This document shows, in pieces, positions 35,492-45,035 of a DNA stretch of 64,000 nt; the stretch's first letter is position 1, and every line of letters begins with the position of its first letter. The notes beneath the pieces are model-generated. The model had not been told where the DNA came from and made no database searches. It saw only the letters and a program-made list of their open reading frames with translations. Position numbers and translations under genes: made by a program. The DNA comes from Apiosordaria backusii (taxonomy: Eukaryota; Ascomycota; Sordariomycetes; Sordariales; Lasiosphaeriaceae), in NCBI GenBank assembly GCA_030549205.1, contig JAUKTV010000016.1, forward strand, positions 62,001 to 126,000, given 5' to 3'.

Positions 35492-37075
35492 ATGCCTTCA
35501 CATATCAGCGTCGAGGGCGAGAGGCCAGTATATGGTGAGTCAACCCTGCTTTTCATGTCATCTTTTCTTTCCGCAGTTTCCATCTCACATTCAAAATAAA
35601 GACCGGTGACTGAATACTTCCAAGAAAGAATCACATCTCAGCCTGAGAATCCGTTTGCTGCCCTCATCCCAGACCAGCAAATCGCCATTATTCCATCCTT
35701 CACCCTCGAGTCTGGAGTGACGCTGCGAAATGTTCCTGTTGCCTACACCACAAGAGGCACTCTCAACCCCGAGGCCGACAATGCCATGGTCATCTGCCAC
35801 GCCCTGACTGGCAGTGCCGATGTGAGCGACTGGTGGGGCCCTCTGCTGGGCCGGGCAGGGAGAGCCTTCGACACAACTTGCTTCTTCATCGTCTGCATGA
35901 ACAGCCTCGGGAGCCCATACGGGACAGCCAGCCCCGTCACCGCCAAAGACGGAGATCCCTCCAAGGGCAACTACGGACCAGAATTCCCTCTCACCACCAT
36001 CAGGGATGATGTCAGACTGCACAAGCTCCTCCTCGATGAGCTAGGCATCAAGCAAGTGGCAGCCGTAATCGGCGGCTCCCTCGGCGGCATGTTTGTGTTG
36101 GAATGGGCCTACCTCGGCAAGGACTACGTGCGGTGTGTCGTCCCCATCGCCACCTCGAGCCGTCACAGCGCCTGGGGCATCAGCTGGGGCGAAGCCCAGC
36201 GGCAGTCTATCTACGCCGACCCCAAGTACGAAGACGGGTATTACTCCTACGAGGATCCACCCGTGACCGGTCTCGGAGCCGCGCGTATGGCCGCCCTGTT
36301 GACCTACCGGAGCCGAAACTCTTTTGAAGCCCGGTTCGGCCGCAACATCCCGGATCCCTCCCGGCGGCAGGTCATCCGCGAAAGCCCCACCACCCCGTCC
36401 GAAGCCCATTTCCACATCCACAACGACGGGCACAAGTGGAAGCGGTCCCCGCCGCGGACCAACAGCCAGAGCGAGAACATTCCACTCTCTCCCTCCAATG
36501 GAACCAAAAGCAGGGCGGACAAGGCCGCAGAAGCCGAAGAAGCAGCTCCCGACCCTCAATTCCACGGCCCAACCAAAGAAAGCCTAACAGGAGGCGATGT
36601 CATGCCCCCTCAGTCTACTTACTTCTCCGCGCAGTCGTACCTCCGCTACCAGGGGCAAAAGTTTGTCAAGCGCTTCGACAGCAACTGCTACATCGCCATG
36701 ACCCGCAAGCTGGACACCCACGACGTGAGCCGCGACCGCGCCCGCACCATCGCCGAGGCGTTGGCCTTGATCCAGCAACCTACCCTTGTTTTGGGGATTG
36801 AAAGCGACGGGCTGTTCACTTTTGCCGAGCAGGAAGAGCTGGCGGAGCATATCCCTGACGCGAGACTGGAGAGGATAGACAGCCCCGAGGGCCACGACGC
36901 GTTCCTGCTGCAGTTTGAGCAGGTGAATCGGTATATCCTGGCGTTCTTGAGGGAGGTGCTTCCGGATATCATGGAGAAGGACACCGGGGATGAGGTTGTG
37001 GAGGAGGCGGTTGGGGTCATGACCAAGAGCAGCACTTTTGGGGAGGCCGAGGTGGGGGATATTACTGCTTGGTAG
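35492..37075 (+). CDS. MET2: Homoserine O-acetyltransferase
   Basis: Transfers acetyl from acetyl-CoA to homoserine, the first committed step to methionine (Met2 in yeast, met-5 in Neurospora). An alpha/beta-hydrolase fold enzyme of about 505 aa, close to yeast's 486. The nucleophile serine lies in GGSLGGM near residue 173, the catalytic Asp in GIESDGLFT and the His in EGHDAFL. Substrate-fold motifs include CHALTGSADVSDWWGPLLG and NSLGSPYGTASPV. A low-complexity insert (about residues 280-340, rich in Ser, Pro, Lys) splits the domain. A short first exon, 35492-35534 (MPSHISVEGERPVY), fits with a GTGAGT donor, but the only usable acceptor (35600-35601) leaves the frames off by one base. One missing base near 35603-35606 would give VYD-x-VTEYFQERI. 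The exon 1 assignment is therefore tentative; the frame from 35606 onward is certain. Confidence 0.9.
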
Positions 37076-38197
37076 AGGTGGCAGTAGGGTGGTTTTTCTT
37101 TTCAACAAAGCAATAGCATTGAGTTTAAAGATCCATTTTGGGTAGTTGGTTTACTTGTTGCTTGTATATGCCCGTATTACTTTACCACAACAGCACTGAG
37201 GATGAATGAATCTCTGGATGCCCGGCACCAAACACAACGCAGCACCTACCTTCACTTTCCACGACAGCAACCAGCCCAAAAGCCAAGGTGACATCCCACC
37301 TAGCTACCTCCCTACCCCAACCTGTGCTATATCGTGGGGGATGCATCATGCAGGCGAACAAACACACCAAAAACGTGGGGTGCATAAGACCACTCAGCGC
37401 TCAGGAGATCTCCTCCCTCCAATCCCTCCATTTCCCCTCTTCCCCGCGTAAAACGTGCTGCATATAAGCAGAGAAACATGTGATATTTCGGAGGCGTAGG
37501 CGCGGGAGGAGAACAACCTACCCAGTTAATATCCCAGTTTGACCCGAATGCTGCTTCTCAAGCATTCAACTCCGTTCAAAAGACAGAAACTGGCGATATC
37601 GGAACGCAGAGAGTAGAGAGCAGAGAGCAGAGAGAAATATGACGCAGGTGCTTGCTCAACAGCGGTCTTCATCAGCCGTTACGTTTCGGGTCGGTCGGTT
37701 TATTCATGGCAATCTGTGAGATTATATCAAATCGTGTATTGCACCTTATCAAGGGTCTTTGTACATACACTGTCTTATTAAGACGTACAATCAGACACCC
37801 TACTCATTTTCTTCTGGATATCACACCGGTCAGCAATCATCCTGACAATTTCAGATATCCATCTGTGATATTCTGCTATCCATTTGCTAGCAAGCGCAGA
37901 CAATGTACACTCTTCCAATACAGAAACGTGATTTGCACAGAAGCAAAGAAAAAGAGGGTATATAACTAAACTAAACCGAGTCACCTTTCCTTCCGTTTAC
38001 TTCCCTGTCCCAGGAATCTGTCAACTCCATGAAAAGAATACACCATAAGCTATTAATTACACTTCCTTTCACTCTTCCCCATCACCACCCAATATTTACA
38101 ACCGACTGTGAATGCTCACCCCTGTCTCAACTGCACCTTCTCCCCCGAAACAAGCCCCCTCTTCCTCAGACCGCAACAAACGTTTCTGGAGAGAATC
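37076..38197. other. Convergent intergenic region
   Basis: Between MET2 (+) and the phosphatase gene (-). AT-rich in its second half, with an AGAGAGC-like purine tract near 37606-37634. No gene seen. Confidence 0.6.
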
Positions 38198-39205
38198 CTA
38201 ATCCTCCCGAGAAATGAACGGCGCAAACGCCCTCCTCGCACCATCCTCCTCCCCGCCCTTAAACCTTTCCAGGTCATCTCTGTACTCCCCATCCGACTCC
38301 ATTGAGGTATCATCCCCTGGTTCCTGCGTCTGACCCTGCAACGAGGACGCCGCCCTAGACAGCCTCCGTTTGATCATGCTCCCAACATTATCCTGCCCCC
38401 CTTGGCCACCAACCCGTCGCTGTTCCCTAGTCTTCGTCACATCTCTCTTCGCTTGAAGAATGTCCTGATACGTCTGCAGCAGCAGCTTATCATCATCCGT
38501 AAACGTCACGCAAAACCGCTGCAGTGTGACGAACTGAACCGCCTGAACGAGATCCAACGAAAACATGCACATCAGGTACGCCGCCACAAACGTCGCAGAG
38601 CGGTCGTTCCCAGTCTCGCAAACCACCAAGACCTTGCCTTTCCTCTGGCCGGAAGGGTCAGACCGCGCGACGGCGACCAGGTGGGCATTGATCTTTTGCA
38701 CCGCAAGCCCAAACAGCCCAACAGGTTTCTGCTGGTAAGGCACGTCAATGGTGTCGGCCGCGATGCCTACTTCTTCAGCGGCACGCTCGATATTCCTGAG
38801 GATCCCAGCGAAGCGCGAGTCCCGGATGCCGAGAATGAGCGTTATCCCCTTCTCTCGGAGGAAGTCACGGTCCTTGGTTACGCTAGTGGGGCCGAGATAC
38901 AGAAAATCGAGAATCGACTGCGCCAGCCGGCGGTGGGCGTACTGCCATTTGTGAGACGAGTCGGTGGCTTGTTGGTTGTCCAGATAGTTATGTAACTGCT
39001 GGAGCTCTTCGTCCGTAAGGTCACTTTGTCTGCCGAAAGCGGTGAGATCTGGGTTGGAAGGGTGGATGGGCATGGTGCCCGGGTCGATACTCCTCGGTAG
39101 GATTGGGGGGACGTGAATATATGGTGGCGATGGGGGTCGATGCATGGTTCCTGCTGAGCGGACTACGCCTTCGGCGATGGGTGATTTTTCGTATTCCGGA
39201 TCCAT
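38198..39205 (-). CDS. Atypical dual-specificity protein phosphatase (STYX-like)
   Basis: A 335-aa protein, single exon; the start at 39205 (MDPEYEKSPIAEG) is the first in-frame ATG. Residues about 95-260 resemble a dual-specificity phosphatase domain: the entry strand SILDFLYLGPTSVTKDRDFLREKGITLILGI, the DVPYQQKP loop where the general acid would lie, and the P-loop VVCETGNDRSATFVAAYLM. The P-loop keeps the Cys-x5-Arg and following Ser, so catalysis is possible, but the usual His before the Cys is Val. It may be weakly active or act as a phospho-binding pseudophosphatase. The N-terminus is Pro-rich (RPPSPPYIHVPPILPRS) and the C-terminus is charged and disordered. No membrane segment. The family call is good; the substrate is unknown. 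Confidence 0.83.
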   Translation of the reverse strand: MDPEYEKSPIAEGVVRSAGTMHRPPSPPYIHVPPILPRSIDPGTMPIHPSNPDLTAFGRQSDLTDEELQQLHNYLDNQQATDSSHKWQYAHRRLAQSILDFLYLGPTSVTKDRDFLREKGITLILGIRDSRFAGILRNIERAAEEVGIAADTIDVPYQQKPVGLFGLAVQKINAHLVAVARSDPSGQRKGKVLVVCETGNDRSATFVAAYLMCMFSLDLVQAVQFVTLQRFCVTFTDDDKLLLQTYQDILQAKRDVTKTREQRRVGGQGGQDNVGSMIKRRLSRAASSLQGQTQEPGDDTSMESDGEYRDDLERFKGGEEDGARRAFAPFISRED

Positions 39206-40131
39206 TTTGTTTGTTTTGCTTGTGGTTCCGAGTGGTGCAAGTCTCGAGATAGAAATAAAAGTCTGACTGAAGCTTGTTAGTTTAGGTTGGTGACAGTGAT
39301 AGTTTAATGACTCTGCTGAGATGCCAAAGACCTCAATCCATGAAATATCCGACCACGACACCTGTATTTTGTGATTCCTTCCAATACTGAGGGGTTGCTC
39401 CAGGTAGATAAGAGGATCTTCAGCAGTCTCAATTTTTTTCCACGGCGTGACTTGTCAAGGCAGAGAAAATGAGGGAGCGTGTGGGAGTGGGAAGATGTGC
39501 TTACGGGAGTGACTGGCTGCTGCTCGGCGAGAGTGGACAGATGGTTCAGAGAGATGGCCTGGCACCACGTATATAATAACCAATTAAGAAGACCCGTAAA
39601 AACCATGTGGGTGGATGGATATTTGAAGTTGACGGTGAATTGGTTGAAGATGCATCTCGGCGCTTGAATCAAGGTAGGGGACCCCTTCCTCAGCGCGGGA
39701 ACAATGACAGGCAGCAACGGGTGTGGGGCAGCGACAGTCCCAAAGCTCAGGCAGTCCCAAAGCTCAGGAACCACCCAAGCAAAGAAGAGATGGAGAAGAC
39801 CTACACAAAGGAAGGGCTCATCTCAACCGAAGAGACACATCATCATCGAAAGCCCCCGAAGAAAATTTACCTGCATTCTATGTCGATAGTCAACAGAGCT
39901 TTGGGGTCACACACATTTGCTTGAGTCAAGAAGCCACGGATAGCACATGAACCACGGGTAAATCCTTGTGCTACAAGGATTCACCTCAAGCCACTACATT
40001 CAGGGTAGTAATACCAAGGCATGCTCGCTCAAAAACCAACCAACTCTAGGTATCTGTCATGCAATGCAGCCAAGCGCTAGAAACAACATTGAAAAATCCA
40101 GAACCCTTCTCATAGGTATCATCAACATGAT
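39206..40131. other. Intergenic region upstream of the phosphatase gene
   Basis: A 0.93-kb gap between two minus-strand genes. A 17-bp direct duplication (core GTCCCAAAGCTCAGG) lies near 39736-39770. No coding frame supported. Confidence 0.6.
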
Positions 40132-41437
40132 CTATACTCTTTTCGTTGGTGTCGACTCCCTGGCCAGGGGCGATGTAATTTCAGGCGTTACCGACCTCGA
40201 TTCCACACGAGGTCGAGCTTTGGTGGCCGAACTTGGCTTCTTCCGCTTCTTTTCAGACGCAATGGAAGACGTGCTTGCCTTTCGCGTGACTACCCCGAGG
40301 AGATGCTGGTCATCCACCTCGAGTGTCGGCGTCGTGCTTCGTGATCCCGGTGCGCCCAGGTTCATGCTTCCTCTCCTAACAGTGCCGCTTCCACTCCTCG
40401 TGCGCTTGTGTTCCCCTACCACTGCCGCATGGCGAGGATGATGGGGGTGATGGACCACCTTCTCGCTGTGATGCTGCGGCGGTTTGTCAATCACCTTGCG
40501 CCAGGGAAGCCACCAGAACCAACCCCCATGCTCCTTTCGCAACCTGAGATCCCTTTCCTTGAGCTTGGCCTTGAGCAAAGCCCGCCTTTCATTCTCCCTT
40601 TCCCAGTACTCAGCCCTGTACAACTCCCAGTTCTCCCGAAAACTCGGCGAAAACGGCTTCGCCAGCAACAGCAACTTGACATAATCCCCCCCGGTGCCAA
40701 GTCCTCTTCATGACCCCCCTTTCCTCATCCCAATTCGTAACATGCACACTCGGATGCGAGTCCTTGCTCAGATTCAACTCCCTATCCACCTCCCTCAGCA
40801 CCGCCGGGTCCAGAAACCGGTACGAACTCCCATTGTTCGAAAACAAGCCATACGTCAAAAACCACCCAATCGTGCTCAGCGCCTCCTTCCACCACGGCCT
40901 TTTCATGACCACCAACTTGCAGTTGAACCCCCTCAGCCCCCTGTTGCTGACCGTGAACCACCTCCTCGGCCACCTCACGCCCCTTTCCCAGATCCCTGTC
41001 AGCCAGACAAGCAGTCCGGTCATGACGCCGCCGAGAAAGCACATTCTTTCTGTTGTTTCCACCATCCAGTACACTGACCCGCCCACGCCTGAGCCGTCTT
41101 CTCGCGGCGCAAGGAAGAGCGCGTACCCAAACCCGGCCGTCCAGATGGTGAGTAGCGACAGGAAGAAAGTGTGGTGTCGGCGGCGGGCGCGGAGCTCGAG
41201 GTACTGCACGCGCAGGGAGGCTTCGAGAATGAGGAGGTTGAGGTAGATCATGGAGGGGGAGGACGGTGTATGGGAGAGGGCGTCTCCTGTCGGCCCCGTT
41301 GTTGATTTCTCGTCGGGACCTCCTGTCCCTGGTTCGGGAGTGACACCGCTTGTTTTTGAAAGGTCATTGTGGGAGGTTAGACCGGCCGCGGAGGAAAGGG
41401 GAGCGCCTTTGACAATGGAGTCGAGGGTGTCGGCCAT
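40132..41437 (-). CDS. SPO7: Spo7, regulatory subunit of the Nem1-Spo7 phosphatase (one frame break)
   Basis: Spo7 anchors and activates Nem1 at the nuclear/ER membrane. The complex dephosphorylates the lipin Pah1, so controls phosphatidate, membrane and lipid-droplet balance. The start at 41437 (MADTLDSIVKG) is an ATG in good context. A Ser/Thr-rich N-terminus precedes the conserved core SPSMIYLNLLILEASLRVQYLELRARRR, two transmembrane helices (FFLSLLTIWTAGFGYALFLA; CFLGGVMTGLLVWLTGIW), a cytosolic region with WERGVRWPRRWF, and FSPSFRENWELYRAEYWERENERR. The frame breaks at a seven-G run on the coding strand (40686-40692), between TWHRG and DYVKLLLLAKPF. One base must be removed or two added, for 434-435 aa. 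The basic, Ser-rich C-terminus is longer than in yeast (259 aa). Next to it, and divergent, lies a lipid-type hydrolase. Confidence 0.92.
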
Positions 41438-42303
41438 GGCCTGATTTTGTTCCGGCCGCCGGGGGAGGAAGGTGGGGCCCGGACCGGAGGGGAGTCGGAG
41501 TCGGGAGTCGGAATCCGGAGGTGCGAATTTTGTGATTGTTAGGAGTTTGGTTCAATCGATGTTGTTTGCGCGGCGCGTGGCGCTCGCTCGTCGTTGAGAA
41601 TTTGGAATTTCGTGGGTTAAGGCAAGGGGCTGAGCTTAGGTATCCCCACGCACCAGTCAACCAGCCAGCGGTCAGCCGTTGATAGACAGCCCAGGCGCTG
41701 GCCGCGTCAGTCAGCCGTCGCAATGCAATGCAACAAAGTCAAATTGGGGCAGTTATGCCGGAGTTTAGATATCGCCGTATCGTTCAATGTCATGGATGCA
41801 TATCTGCGTGTCTTGGGCCCCGGTTCTCGCCGTGTCGTTTTGTTGCACAGCAAACTGGAGGTGCTGGAAAAAGACTGGCCCGGGGCGGTGTTGAGCTTTC
41901 TCGGTTGGACCCGGAATTCTCCTTTTCCCTGGCTCTGGATTCTCACAGGGGTCGTCCCCAGGCAGTCTCGGCTGGCAACGTCATCGCTGGGGTACCTACT
42001 TTTGGGAATTTTGTTAGCGGCAAAAACAGGGGATCACCCGCCCGCATTGCCGTTGAGCTGCCACTGCTTGGCTTGGCCTTCCGCGATCGGGTAGCGGAGC
42101 GATGTAAAATCCGATCGCTAGACAGTTGTTGAGCAGCGGCAGTGAGCGGTCTGGTTGATTGGGGAATTCCAGGTTCGGCGTCGGACGAGGCGGAATTTAC
42201 ACTCTTTTCTCCCGCACTTGTCTGCACAGGACACGCCATCCCGACCAAATGCAGGAGCATTGTATAAGGGGCGCTGTCCCGACGCGCTCCTCCAATCGTC
42301 ACC
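41438..42303. other. Divergent promoter region, SPO7 / ABHD5-like gene
   Basis: A 0.87-kb gap between two lipid-related genes read away from each other. No coding frame supported and no recognised regulatory site. Confidence 0.6.
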
Positions 42304-44062
42304 ATGCTCAAGTCTACTAATCCTACCAGTATCTTGCTGCGTTTTCCTAAGCTTGCCTCCTCCCTGTTTGCCGGTTCGCCCTCGGAAAAGACTGGAACAA
42401 CAACCCCCTCCAAGGAATCGAGCAGCCGAATGTCAACCGACGCGGCATCTGCTTCCTCTTCCTCGATCCCGCCACCTACATCGCAACCTTTGCTGCTTCC
42501 TACCCACCGCAAGAAGCACTCGACCTATCAATCGCACCCTCAGCACGGCCACGCTGAAGGTGCACCGAAGAAACATACGCCCAAAATGATGGCATTTCCC
42601 CTAGGTTACAAAGAGGCTGCGCATCAGTGGGTACGTATTCTCTCCGTCTCAACCAGCCGGCGCATTTCAATTGACATAACTAACCGACGAGCATACAGTG
42701 GACTAGTCTATCCTCGCGACAAGCCGAACAGAATGTGCTCTCCTTTATTCCTCACGTTCGCGAAGCCACCGGCCCAAGTGTCGGCGCCCGCCTCCTCGAT
42801 CTCGCCAACAGCGACCCCTTCGGCCAGCGAGTATGGCGATCATCAATGGTGCAACTGTCTGGAAAGAACCGCGCCCTGAACGAGTTCTCAATTGAAAGAG
42901 AAGGCGAGGATGTCGACAACACCCTTGTGATGCTCCACGGATACGGCGCCGGGCTGGGCTTTTTCTACAAGAATTTCGAACCGCTCAGCCGGTTGCCCGG
43001 CTGGAAACTCTACGCGCTGGACATGCTAGGAATGGGCAACTCCTCCCGACCACCCTTCAAAGTCCACGCCAAAACCCAAAAGGAGAAAATCGCCGAGGCA
43101 GAAAGCTGGTTCATCGATGCGCTCGAAGAGTGGCGCAAGATTCGCCAACTCGAAAAATTCACCCTGATGGGTCACTCCATGGGCGGTTACCTCGCCGTCT
43201 CCTACGCCCTAAAATACCCCGGCCACCTCAACAAACTGATCCTGGTGTCCCCCGTTGGAATCCCCGAAGATCCCTGGGCAGTCAACGCCGACATGCCCGA
43301 GCCCGAAACCTCCACCATGGCAGCCGAATTCACCCAAGACCAGGAGAGCATCGTCCAACAAACCCCTTCCGGCCAAAACGCGGAATATGTCCACGCAAAG
43401 TCCCAAGACAAGAAATCCGTCGCCTCCCAACCCAACACCTCCACCACCCCACCCAAACGCCCTTTACCGAGTTGGCTAGTCTGGCTCTGGGACGCCAACG
43501 TCTCCCCCTTTAGCATCGTCCGCTTCGCCGGTCCTCTCGGCCCCCGTTTTGTGTCCGGGTGGACAGCCCGCAGGTTCAACCACCTCCCCTCACCGGAGAA
43601 GCAAGCCCTGCACGATTATTCTTATGCTCTCTTCCGCCAGCGCGGATCAGGCGAGTACGCGCTGCCGTACCTCCTCGCCCCAGGGGCATACGCCCGCAGC
43701 CCAGTCATCAACCGCATTCAGGACGTTGGTCGGCAAATCATCTCCCCCAAGACGGAAACGACTCCAGAAGTGAAGGAGCAGGGGTTCCCGATTGTGTTCA
43801 TGTACGGGGAAAACGACTGGATGGATGTTGCGGGGGGTATGCAGCGGAAGAAAAGATTAAGAAGAGGATTGAGAAGGCGTTGTTAGAGGAGGGGGAAGCG
43901 GAAAAGGAGAATGGGAGTGTGAAAGTGGTTGTGGTGAGGAGGGCAGGGCATCACCTTTATGTGGATAACCCTGAGGAGTTTAATGAGGTTGTGAGGAGGG
44001 AGTTGAGGGAGACGATGGTGAGTGAGGGGAGGAGGAGAAAACAGGGAGACAACACAGAATGA
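42304..44062 (+). CDS. ABHD4/ABHD5-Cld1 family alpha/beta hydrolase (one frame break)
   Basis: Lipid hydrolase or acyltransferase of the CGI-58 group, which in yeast includes Cld1 (cardiolipin deacylase), Ict1 and Ecm18. Exon 1 is 42304-42630, the intron 42631-42698 (GTACGT...ACTAACC...ACAG) and exon 2 starts at 42699 (WTSLSSRQAEQNV). The fold shows HGYGAGLGFFYKNFEPLS (oxyanion region), the nucleophile elbow GHSMGGYLA, the acid loop GENDWMDVAGG and the histidine GHHLYVDNPEEFN. The last also fits the HxxxxD motif linked to lysophosphatidate acyltransferase activity in CGI-58. The frame breaks at the six-G run 43832-43837; one extra G restores VAGGYAAEEKIKKRIEKALLEE and gives 563 aa. The N-terminal 100 residues are Ser/Pro-rich and could hold a mitochondrial signal. 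Cld1-like versus CGI-58-like cannot be decided here. Confidence 0.9.
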
Positions 44063-45035
44063 AAAAGGGGAAGAAGGATCAACAGAACCGAGAATAAGAA
44101 TAGGAGAGGGGGCGGTATATAAAATATAGAGTCGGGGAGAACAGAGCGAGGATGGGGGGGGGGGGGGGGGTAGCATGATAGTGGCGTTTTTATAACATTT
44201 GAAATGAACAGGGGATATGAAAGGGTTGAAGCTGGCTTTTGGGAGTAAGAAAGGGGGCATAGGAGTAGACAAGATGTTTATCAAGAGATACGAGCGTTGA
44301 TGATGGGTGGTGACAGAGGTCAGTCAGTTTGGAGTAAAGCAATTACCTGCTGTTGTATGGTATGTGTTTATGATGATGGGATATAATTACATTGGGGGCA
44401 TATATAAATTTTCATTAGTTACCTGATCAAGTATTCAGCTGTAACTGTTTTTGTCCTGGACAGCCTTCAATGCAATATCAAACATCTTGTACAATGTTTT
44501 CGACCCTTTTGGAGACCCCCTGACTCACCCCCATAAGTACATAGGTAACTATCTGGATATTTATACATGAAGACACCTACAACAGAAGACACAAGATTGC
44601 TTAGACAATAGGTAGGAACACCATTTGTACCTTGACAAGGGGCCATTACACACTGATACACATATTGTCTAATTACGATATTTGAACCATCAGTCCATAC
44701 CTTTCCAGACTTTTTGCAAGTCAACACCAATTACCGAGTACACATACTCTGTACAACCAACAACAACAATGCAATACAAACACAACGCAAATAAAAACAA
44801 ACATGATAATAATTTTAACAAAAGTTTTTAGCAAAAAAAATCTTTCAACACAATACTGTCTTCTTCTTCTGTTCCACACATCCCCTTCCACACGATGCCA
44901 CTAATCCATCATCTCTTCTTACAACCCTTTCTTTTCTCGAAATCAAAAAGAATCAACAACCCTCACCAGTACCCCCACCATCCTCGTCCCCTCCCACCCA
45001 ACAAGCTGAGCAACCTCCAACCCCAACAGCGTCTC
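44063..45035. other. Convergent intergenic region, ABHD5-like / BBC1
   Basis: About 1 kb, AT-rich from 44340 onward, with a 17-G run at 44154-44170. No coding frame supported. Confidence 0.6.
44154..44170. repeat. 17-base poly-G run
   Basis: Seventeen consecutive G about 90 bases after the ABHD5-like stop codon, the same length as the run at 8614-8630. Confidence 0.95.

Noticed and set aside
1783..43837. Programmed ribosomal frameshifting at the broken genes
   Set aside because: The sites share C/G runs but no slippery heptamer plus pseudoknot, and unrelated single-copy genes would all need it.
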